NCBI GenBank assembly: GCA_964553255.1
Contig: CAZKJS010000024.1
Location: forward strand, 1-27,052
Source of the DNA: JAQUCI01 sp964553255
GTDB lineage: Bacteria; Bacillota_I; Bacilli_A; Erysipelotrichales; Erysipelotrichaceae
DNA: 27,052 nucleotides
Direction of reading: 5' to 3'
A program made the position numbers and the translations under genes. Of the stretch, positions 5,970 to 12,700 are shown in pieces. Below the pieces are notes generated by a model. The model did not search any database and had not been told where the DNA came from. It saw only the letters and a program-made list of their open reading frames with translations. Each line of letters begins with the position of its first letter. Position 1 is the stretch's first letter.

Positions 5970-6899
5970 ATTAGTAATCTAAATAAAAAAGGTATACTAC
6001 TTGCATTAACATCATCACTGATCTACGGATTTGTACCTACATTAAGTATTTATGCGTATACTGAAGGAAGCACTCCGTTTTCTTTAGTTTTTTTAAACAC
6101 ATTGATTATTTTGCCAATAATATTAATCATAGTTATTCACAACAAGGTTGATCTAAGAATACCATTAAAAGATCTATCGAAAATTGCTCTTGTTAGCATC
6201 GTGAATCTAACAACAAGTATATTATTATCTATTAGTTATACTTATGTTGGAGCAGGAACAGCTACATCATTGCACTTCTTTTATCCAGTGCTTGTAGTGG
6301 TTATTGTTAGATTATTTTATAAAACAAGGATAAATTTTAACCAAAAAAAATCCTTACTGATTGGCATAATTGGAATTTTATTTTTTATTGATATTTACGA
6401 TATGAATAGGATAATTGGATTAGTCACAGCATTGAGTAGTGGAATGACATATGCTCTATATCTAGTATGGTTAGAGAAACTAAAATTGACTAAGCTTAAC
6501 AATTACAAGTATATATTCTATACAGCTATAATTTCAGTAACTTATATGATAATCATCAATCATTTCCAAATTGAGAGATTTACTATTTGCTTTAATATAA
6601 GCATGAAAGGCTATTTATTAATAATGGCTATTGGAATATTAATTCATGTATTTGCGATGTCATTTGTAATAAAGAGTACAAAATTACTAGGTAGTATTGT
6701 TGTTAGTATGATTAGTTTATTTGAACCTGTTTCATCAGTTATATTCGGTTATATCTTACTTAAAGAATATGTTTCTTTAAATAGCATTGTTGGTTGTATA
6801 TTAATTATACTTTCAATAACAAAAATGATGTCAGATAATAAGTTGGAAGTCGAAGATAAGACATATAGCATAAATCATAGTGTAAGAACGGATAGGTAG
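5970..6899 (+). CDS. EamA/DMT-family membrane transporter with no canonical start codon
   Basis: The protein is a ten-helix drug/metabolite transporter type permease with two EamA repeats. The first TTG-started frame would begin at 6102, but the same frame is open back to 5967 and encodes the expected first helix: SNLNKKGILLAL, then SSLIYGFVPTLSIYAY. No ATG, GTG or TTG exists between the stop at 5964 and 6102. ATT 5970 sits exactly where the usual initiator Met before SNLNKKG would be, giving 309 residues. So either ATT is used, or an ATG has mutated and the gene is damaged. It lies eight bases after IIA and probably belongs to the operon. An export or uptake role for a released product is only a guess. 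Confidence 0.75.
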   Translation: MSNLNKKGILLALTSSLIYGFVPTLSIYAYTEGSTPFSLVFLNTLIILPIILIIVIHNKVDLRIPLKDLSKIALVSIVNLTTSILLSISYTYVGAGTATSLHFFYPVLVVVIVRLFYKTRINFNQKKSLLIGIIGILFFIDIYDMNRIIGLVTALSSGMTYALYLVWLEKLKLTKLNNYKYIFYTAIISVTYMIIINHFQIERFTICFNISMKGYLLIMAIGILIHVFAMSFVIKSTKLLGSIVVSMISLFEPVSSVIFGYILLKEYVSLNSIVGCILIILSITKMMSDNKLEVEDKTYSINHSVRTDR

Positions 6900-6911
6900 A
6901 GATCCGTTTTT
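6887..6911 (+). terminator. Rho-independent terminator of the PTS operon
   Basis: AACGGAT (6887-6893) pairs with ATCCGTT (6902-6908), loop AGGTAGAG, then five T. The loop contains the stop codon of the EamA gene, so the stem overlaps the end of the coding region. Confidence 0.75.
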
Positions 6912-7321
6912 CATATGAATACATAACAATATTTATTATTTGTAGTCAAATTTATGAGTATTAGAATACAATAAGTATAATACATTCAATTGTACATTTC
7001 TGATGTAATGCGTGAATTAGCTTAGATCGGTAAGTTTAGTCTTGTTTTTTATGAATATTAAAAACAGTATGATTGTATTGAAATATTTAAATTCTGACTG
7101 ATAAATGGATTGTTAAACTGGCGTATTTTTTGCACATAGAAAATTATGAAGATAAGTAGATTCTAGAAAGCTTATAATCACTGTATCATGAATATTTGTG
7201 TGCTAATTTAACACCCTCATATATAATGAGCATTAAAGTAGTAAAGTGTCTCAAATAATTTTAAATAAATTAAAGTAAAATGGTATATTAGAGAACAATA
7301 ATTAAAAAAGGAGATAAAAAG
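6912..7321. other. Intergenic stretch carrying the second long repeat
   Basis: Apart from the direct repeat copy at 7113-7253, no coding frame is supported. A TGGTATATTA half-site-like string at 7281-7290 resembles the arms of the PTS operators but has no inverted partner. The ribosome site of the WYL gene lies at the right end. Confidence 0.5.
7113..7253 (+). repeat. Long direct repeat, copy 2
   Basis: This is the partner of 596-735 in the same orientation, 6.5 kb downstream. The distal 82 bases (7172-7253) differ from copy 1 at four positions only. It ends about 70 bases before the WYL regulator gene, while copy 1 ends about 135 bases before the UTRA gene. Confidence 0.85.
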
Positions 7322-8305
7322 ATGGAGAGCTTTGAACCTAAGAAACTAGCATTAATCAGGATATGTCAGATTCTTAAAGAATATAGTGATCTTGATCATC
7401 CATTAACTCAGAAAGATATAGCGACTTATCTTGAAAAAGATTATGGTCTTGTAATTGAAAGGAAAGCTATAGGTCGCAATATTTCACTGCTTAAGGAGTC
7501 TGGAGTCGATATCGAAACAAAACGTAAAGGGAACTATATAGAAAAGCGCGAGTTTGAGGACTCAGAACTTCATATGCTTATAGATGGAATCTTGAGTAGC
7601 AAATATATTGCTGCGAATCACTCAAAGGATTTAATTGAAAGGATTTGTAAACTTTCCAATAAATACTTTAAACCGACAATTAAGAATATTTACACTGTAA
7701 ATGATTGGAACAAAACTGATAATCAAGATCTTTTCAATAATATCGAATTGATTGATACAGCTATCGAAAAAGGTCTTCAGATTCAATATGATTACAATAA
7801 GTATGCGACTGATATGAAACTTCATAAAACATCTCATCAACATGTGAGTCCTTATCAGTTGATCATTCATAATCAACGATATTATCTTATGGCTTATAAC
7901 GAATATTGGGAAAACATAGTATTTCATAGACTTGATCGACTTACAAATATGAATATTACTGATCAAAAAGCCACAAGAATTACTACAATTAAGGGATATG
8001 AAAATGGAATTAATTATAAAGAACTATCTACAACAAGACCATATATGTATACTGATAAACCTGAACGAATTGAGTTTATTGCTGATGTTGGTATTTTTGA
8101 TCAAATTATTGATTGGTTTGGAAATGATATACATATAATCGAAGAGAACAAAAACGAAAGTAAAATATTAGTAGCAATTAAGGCAAGTCCAAATGCGATG
8201 GAACATTGGTTATTACAATATGTTAATCATGTTGAAGTAGTAAAACCCGAATCATTACGCCAAAGGATAAAGAGTTGCTTATTAGAAGCAATTAAGAAGT
8301 ACTAA
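7322..8305 (+). CDS. WYL-domain transcriptional regulator
   Basis: The 327-residue protein has an N-terminal winged helix-turn-helix (~8-75; HPLTQKDIATYL, then ERKAIGRNISLLKESG), followed by a WYL domain (~148-215) with YDYNKY, the HVSPYQLIIHNQRYYLMAYN core broken by the QLII turn, and FHRLDRLT. A C-terminal WCX-type extension ends the protein. WYL proteins bind ligands, often nucleotides or nucleic acid, and commonly regulate defence or stress genes. A good ribosome site (AAGGAG, seven bases before ATG) supports the start. The next gene, a soluble FtsH-like protease, has two palindromes upstream that could be its operators. The N-terminal helix-turn-helix type and length match standalone WYL regulators. 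Confidence 0.9.
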   Translation: MESFEPKKLALIRICQILKEYSDLDHPLTQKDIATYLEKDYGLVIERKAIGRNISLLKESGVDIETKRKGNYIEKREFEDSELHMLIDGILSSKYIAANHSKDLIERICKLSNKYFKPTIKNIYTVNDWNKTDNQDLFNNIELIDTAIEKGLQIQYDYNKYATDMKLHKTSHQHVSPYQLIIHNQRYYLMAYNEYWENIVFHRLDRLTNMNITDQKATRITTIKGYENGINYKELSTTRPYMYTDKPERIEFIADVGIFDQIIDWFGNDIHIIEENKNESKILVAIKASPNAMEHWLLQYVNHVEVVKPESLRQRIKSCLLEAIKKY

Positions 8306-8332
8306 ATAGATTATGGAAAGATATCATTGACG

Positions 8333-8344
8333 TAGAAATTTCTA
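8333..8344. promoter_or_regulatory. 12-bp perfect palindrome, operator candidate
   Basis: TAGAAATTTCTA is its own reverse complement and directly follows TTGACG (8327-8332), a good -35 box; the -10 partner (GAATAT, 8351-8356) is weak. It may be an operator in a promoter reading toward the FtsH-like gene. Confidence 0.4.
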
Positions 8345-8379
8345 TTATGAGAATATAAAAAGTTTATATTGTATGACAT

Positions 8380-8401
8380 AATGCACCATATATGGTGCAT
8401 T
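8380..8401. promoter_or_regulatory. 22-bp perfect palindrome upstream of the FtsH-like gene
   Basis: AATGCACCATA (8380-8390) is followed without gap by its exact reverse complement (8391-8401). A TATAAT -10 box lies at 8410-8415, so the palindrome covers the -35 zone. Such a long perfect site is typical of a dimeric repressor or activator; the WYL protein encoded upstream is the obvious candidate. It could also form an RNA hairpin in a longer transcript, but no T run follows. Confidence 0.6.
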
Positions 8402-8451
8402 GCTATTGCTATAATCTGTTCGTCAGTTATAAAACTGATGGAGGTAAATCA

Positions 8452-9732
8452 ATGAGTGCGTTTGATAAAGTGATTGGTTATGCATCTATTAAACAAGAGT
8501 TACTTCAAATTTGTGACATGATTCATAATAAGGAAGTTTATATGAATCTAGGAGCAAAATTACCAAAAGGCATATTACTATATGGAAATCCTGGATTGGG
8601 AAAAACACTAATCGCAAAATGTTTCATCGAGGAAAGTGGGCTTGATGCTTATATTGTACGTAAGAACAAGAATGACATAGACTTCTTTGATGAAATTTCT
8701 GAAACGTTTATAAAGGCTAAAGAAAATAGCCCCTCCATCGTTTTTCTTGATGATATCGATAAATTTGCTAACGAGGATGAAATGCATTGTGATGCAGATG
8801 AGTACGTTGCTGTGCAAGCAGGAATAGATGAAGTAAAGAATTATGATGTATTCGTTATAGCAACAGCAAATAGGCTTCAAAAGTTGCCAAAATCACTTAT
8901 ACGATCAGGGCGTTTCGATAGAAAAATAAAATTTTATAGTCCTAATAGCATAGACGCTTATAAGATAATCGAACATTATCTTTCAGATAAAGAGGTGTCG
9001 TCTAACGTCAATCTGGAAGATTTATCAAAAATGATAAGCTATAGTTCGTGTGCAGAGCTTGAGACAATCCTAAATGAAGCTGCCATAGTAGCTGCCTATG
9101 AAAGAAAAGAAAGCATTGAAATGGAAGATATGATTAAAGCAGTTCTAAGGATGGAATATGACTCCCCAGATGATCTTACTAAGATATGTGATGATGATAA
9201 AAAGAAAACAGCTCTACATGAAGCAGGACATATTGTAGTAAGTGAGGTTATGAGTCCAGGAAGTGTTGGGCTGGCATCATTAAGATCGGCAGGTAGAGGA
9301 TCAACAGGGGGATTTACTCACAGATGTGAGGAACCTTCAAGTTTTAATGAAGACATTCAGGTTTCTCTTGCAGGGAAAGTTGCAGTAGAGCTGTTTTTTT
9401 CTGATAGCTGTGCAACGGGTTGTAAATTGGATATCAAACGAGCTATAACTCTGATTAGAGAATCAATCATGCATAATGGATCACATGGTTTTGGTATGAT
9501 TGACGTTTCAACGGATAGTTTTACCCATTTGTCTGAAAGTATGAACTCAAGAGTCGAAGCTGTTGTTCAAGCTGAACTAGAAACATATATGTTTAAGACT
9601 AGAAACATCTTGCAGAAATATATGGATTTTCTATCAGAGATCACACAAGCTCTTATTGATGAAGAAACATTACTATATTCAGACATAAAAGCAGTTCGAG
9701 AAAGTTTGGACATTAATAGGATAGAAATATAA
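8452..9732 (+). CDS. Soluble FtsH-like AAA+ ATPase with M41 peptidase domain
   Basis: The 426-residue protein joins an AAA+ ATPase to a zinc peptidase of the FtsH (M41) type. Walker A is GNPGLGKT (45-52), Walker B IVFLDD (96-101), and the arginine-finger region is RSGRFDRK (151-158). The zinc motif HEAGH is at 256-260, and D327 in GCKLDIKRA matches the third ligand of FtsH. Unlike FtsH (about 600-650 residues), it has no N-terminal membrane helices and starts directly at the ATPase, so it should be cytosolic. ATG 8452 has GGAGG eight bases upstream; the earlier in-frame ATG at 8392 lies in the palindrome and promoter region and is rejected. It follows a WYL regulator and precedes a cluster of nuclease-like genes. 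Its substrate and whether it hexamerises are unknown. Confidence 0.88.
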   Translation: MSAFDKVIGYASIKQELLQICDMIHNKEVYMNLGAKLPKGILLYGNPGLGKTLIAKCFIEESGLDAYIVRKNKNDIDFFDEISETFIKAKENSPSIVFLDDIDKFANEDEMHCDADEYVAVQAGIDEVKNYDVFVIATANRLQKLPKSLIRSGRFDRKIKFYSPNSIDAYKIIEHYLSDKEVSSNVNLEDLSKMISYSSCAELETILNEAAIVAAYERKESIEMEDMIKAVLRMEYDSPDDLTKICDDDKKKTALHEAGHIVVSEVMSPGSVGLASLRSAGRGSTGGFTHRCEEPSSFNEDIQVSLAGKVAVELFFSDSCATGCKLDIKRAITLIRESIMHNGSHGFGMIDVSTDSFTHLSESMNSRVEAVVQAELETYMFKTRNILQKYMDFLSEITQALIDEETLLYSDIKAVRESLDINRIEI

Positions 9733-10251
9733 TAAATATGCTAAGAAATGACAGTAATTGATAAATCACGAGTTATTGAAACAGGACTAGTAAATATTTA
9801 TTTGTAAAAGAATGTTTACTCGATTGTGTCTTATAGAACATCTCTGTATTCAACAACATGGATAGCTTTCACCACACTTAATTCAATAAAGTACCCATTT
9901 CTGCTTTTGTACTTAAATGTTAATTCAACAGAGTGTGATATAAATTCTATCTTCGTGAATCGGTTGATCTCTAATGGTTAATTTTGCATCCAATCCAACA
10001 TCCACATATAGACTGTGCGAAAAAGTTTGATAATAGCTTACAATGGACCCTAATTATTGAAAATGATAAAATTAGATAATATTATGAACAAAATAGAAAT
10101 TCAATAACAGATTATTTATATTTATTTGTTTTAATAAATCTATTTTGTGATAAAATTGATAGTAGAAATGATTTAATATGTGGCCGATAATAATCCAACT
10201 GTATTCTCGTTAACGATATAATCGGTTATATGTTAAAAAGGAGGAATTAGT
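9733..10251. other. Intergenic stretch with a possible minus-strand gene remnant
   Basis: An imperfect stem AGTAAATATT/AATGTTTACT (9789-9798/9811-9820, one wobble) lies downstream of the protease gene but lacks a T run. On the minus strand, 9977 down to 9831 is open for 48 codons with protein-like text (SVELTFKYKSRNGYFIEL then VKAIHVVEY) but no start codon; the frame one over (about 10010-9975) reads VDVGLDAKLTIRD. This may be a frameshifted remnant. A TATAAT box (10217-10222) without a clear -35 precedes the next gene. Confidence 0.4.
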
Positions 10252-10954
10252 GTGGGTAAATATAATAGCTCCAAGTATCGTGTAGAACCGCTTATGGAAT
10301 TTATTGGAAATGATACACAAAAAATTGAACAGTTGTTGCAGATGGTTGGTTTTGAAAGTTGTCCCTCAATGCAGAGTATTTCTATAGGTAATATAATTGA
10401 AATAGCATTTAAGAACGATTCAAAAAAAGAAAAAAGACTACCGCCGTTACCAGAACATATAAGCGCCATGAAAGAACTGAATGAAAATAATAAACTAAAA
10501 AAAAACACCTCCCCCAAAATCTATATTTGAAGGTAAAACAAGCCCTGATATTTTTATTGAAACTGACAAATATATAATTGTGATTGAAGCGAAATGGACT
10601 GAAAAAGGAACAACAAAATGTACGACATATTTAGAAAATCGCGATCAACTCATTCGTCACATTGAAGGGGCGATAAATTATAATCGTGAGAAAGAAGTGA
10701 TTGCTTTCTATATTGTCGATAAAGATTTCGTTAATGTAGGTAAAATAGAAGAAGGAAATAGATTTGATTTGAGCAAGAAGGGGTTTAATGTAACTCTTAA
10801 AAAGGAAAAAGTCTGTAATAAAGGCTTATTGTTGAGCAAAATTCAATCTGCATATAAAGGCTACACAACTTGGCAGGAAATGGAAAATATATTCGGAAAG
10901 AATAATTTATCATTTAAAACAAAAGATGAAATCGATAAACTGTCTAAGTCATAG
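10252..10954 (+). pseudogene. PD-(D/E)XK nuclease-like gene split by a frameshift at an A9 run
   Basis: Two open frames form one protein. The first runs from GTG 10252 (AAAGGAGG seven bases upstream) to a stop at 10528. The second frame is open through the end at 10954 and covers the text SPDIFIE and YIIVIEAKWTEK, the PD...ExK signature of restriction-like nucleases. The frames join if one base is removed from the nine-A run at 10497-10505, giving about 233 residues: an N-terminal helical part, a basic proline-containing linker, the nuclease core, then a C-terminal tail with YKGYTTWQEME. The substrate and exact family are not recognised. It may be a true frameshift mutation, phase variation, RNA polymerase slippage on A9, or a sequencing error. 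Neighbouring genes include two other PD-(D/E)XK-type proteins. Confidence 0.7.
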
Positions 10955-11350
10955 TTAACGTTAGTGAAAATGGTGATATTTCATATAAAGTATAATGTAA
11001 CGAAAATGCGATATCTTCAGGTAGTATAAACATTATTAATATTACTATACCAAATAGTGTGTTTAAAATAGTATCCCTAACATTTGTACAATGTTTAAAC
11101 AAGCGCAAAATAACAGAGTGAAAATACTAATTATTAAAGAAAGACAAAGTATAAAGTAGTAGTTGTAAAAAAATCAAAATGAATAGTATCTTCTATTGTA
11201 ATATATAAGTAAATATCTAGATATAAACAATGGATTCCCCAATTGTACCAAAAAACAGACTATTTTACGGAATTCTAAGAAAGAAAGGATTATATACTAA
11301 TCTATAATGATTGGTTTGCAATGGTAAATTGCCATTAAAGGAAAGAAATT
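10955..11350. other. Intergenic stretch with a leucine-rich-repeat remnant
   Basis: The first ~165 bases hold the BspA-type repeat relic listed separately. The remaining ~230 bases are AT-rich with no supported gene; AAAGGAAAG just before 11351 is the ribosome site of the next gene. Confidence 0.5.
10957..11121 (+). pseudogene. BspA-type leucine-rich repeat (LRR_5) fragment
   Basis: In the frame of 10957 the translation gives SENGDISYKV, a stop at 10993, then NENAISSGSINI and INITIPNSVFKIVSLTFVQC. This matches the LRR_5 consensus (ITIPNSVTSIG..AF..C) of BspA-like surface proteins, including the spacing from IPNSV to the later Cys. It ends at TGA 11119. There is no start or signal peptide and one internal stop, so it is a short leftover of a larger cell-surface protein gene. 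Confidence 0.5.
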
Positions 11351-12385
11351 ATGCAAAACAAATTAAGTACAAACAATTTATTTAGTTACGCAACAAGTGA
11401 GCTTTCACAGGATGCATTTATTTGCTGGTTACTATCACATGCAATGGAAGAAAACTGGAACAAAAACTCTGACTTAAGAGAGGTAGCAGTTGAATTATTA
11501 ACTAAAATATTAGAGTCGAAAAATTTAAAATGGGAGAATAACACTCGAGTTACTAATATTCAAAGACAATATAATAAAATTGATATACTTGTATCAATTG
11601 GAGATTTAAGAATTATTATTGAAGATAAAACTTTTACAGGGTTACATGATAACCAAATTAATTTTTATAAACAAAAATTAGTAAATGAAAATATTGTTGA
11701 TGAAAATATCATTTGTGTTTTCTATAAAATTATAGAGCAGCCACTTCCCCTTAAAGATGTGAATTTTGAAATCACTAGAGATTATTTGTTGGAAATATTT
11801 CAAAAACACATAGAAACAAGAAACATTGGTAACGCAATATTTAGAGATTATGTAGAGCATCTTGAATGGATAAAGAATGAAGTCAATTTTTACAAATTTG
11901 CTCCTGTAAGTACTTGGACAAAAAATACTTTTGTTGGCTTTTATAAGCATTTAGGTAATACAATATTCAAGGAAGAAAATTTTTCGTGGGGGTATGTATC
12001 TAATCCTTCCGGAGGATTTATGGGATTCTGGTTGAATAATTTACTAGATAGAAGTGATCTTGATAAAATGAATTTAACAAGTCAATATTGTGATAATTTA
12101 TACATACAAATAGAAGATAGTATTGTAACAATTAAATACTCGTTAAATAAAGATAAATATAAAAATAATGAATACGATATTGATAAAATTGAAATGGTTC
12201 GAAATCAATTATTTGATTACTTTAAAAGTGAACTTAGACATGAATTCAAAAAGAAGAAACCTCAAATGGGGAAGACGATGACCGTAGGATATGTTCAATA
12301 TAACGAAAATAATTATTGTGAAATATTCAGCGAACTAAGAGAATTACTTGTCAACATGATCGATAGTTTTTCTATAAGGTTTTAA
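11351..12385 (+). CDS. PD-(D/E)XK nuclease superfamily protein (PDDEXK_4-like)
   Basis: The 344-residue protein has an N-terminal region typical of the PDDEXK_4 family: NLFSYATSELSQDAFICWLLS with E17, then KIDILVSIGD (D78) and IIIEDKTFTG (E91-x-K93), together the E...D...ExK nuclease core. The C-terminal half (~190-344) is unassigned and mixes predicted strands and helices. Members often occur near mobile or defence genes and are inferred DNA nucleases; the target is unknown. AAAGGAAAG upstream gives a fair ribosome site and ATG 11351 fits the family start. It follows a frameshifted nuclease gene and precedes a transposase remnant, so it lies in a region of gene turnover. Confidence 0.82.
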   Translation: MQNKLSTNNLFSYATSELSQDAFICWLLSHAMEENWNKNSDLREVAVELLTKILESKNLKWENNTRVTNIQRQYNKIDILVSIGDLRIIIEDKTFTGLHDNQINFYKQKLVNENIVDENIICVFYKIIEQPLPLKDVNFEITRDYLLEIFQKHIETRNIGNAIFRDYVEHLEWIKNEVNFYKFAPVSTWTKNTFVGFYKHLGNTIFKEENFSWGYVSNPSGGFMGFWLNNLLDRSDLDKMNLTSQYCDNLYIQIEDSIVTIKYSLNKDKYKNNEYDIDKIEMVRNQLFDYFKSELRHEFKKKKPQMGKTMTVGYVQYNENNYCEIFSELRELLVNMIDSFSIRF

Positions 12386-12700
12386 TTTCTTTATGAATTA
12401 TAAATTGCAATAAGAAATCACAGGACCTTTCTAAATCGACAATGATAAAGAATACTTAGAGTTTAAATGATGGATTATATAGTTTAATCAAAATTTTAAT
12501 TTTGTAAGAAGAACTGTGCTTGAATATATTGACGTTTTCTACAATCACAAAAGAATTCATAGTATTCTCAGTTATCAAACATCAATGCAATATGAAATCA
12601 GTTACAACTTAAGAAGTTTATCTCAAACTTTAAGTTCATACTACCTGATTTCTTGACATAATAACAACATGATACTGGAGTCAAAAAAGGAGATATATAG
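12386..12700. other. Intergenic stretch with an IS3-family transposase remnant
   Basis: Most of the stretch from 12483 to 12656 is the transposase fragment listed separately. The first ~95 bases hold no supported frame, only a loose inverted repeat ATTTCTT/AAGAAAT without a T run. GGAG at the right end serves the DUF2130 gene. Confidence 0.5.
12483..12656 (+). pseudogene. IS3-family (IS150-type) transposase OrfB, C-terminal remnant
   Basis: The frame reads RRTVLEYIDVFYNHKRIHS (12507-12563) followed by ILSYQTSMQYEI. This is the end of the IS3-family DDE transposase, where [EF]YI.FYN.KR.H..L.Y.[ST]P..Y is diagnostic. It stops at TGA 12654. Upstream coding sequence, including the DDE residues, is missing and no terminal repeats are seen, so it is a dead fragment left by a deleted element. 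Confidence 0.85.

Noticed and set aside
10500..10506. A AAA AAC slippery heptamer suggesting programmed -1 frameshifting in the nuclease gene
   Set aside because: A -1 shift enters a frame that gives unrelated text ending in a stop; the nuclease core needs +1 (or -2), so ribosomal -1 shifting does not explain it.
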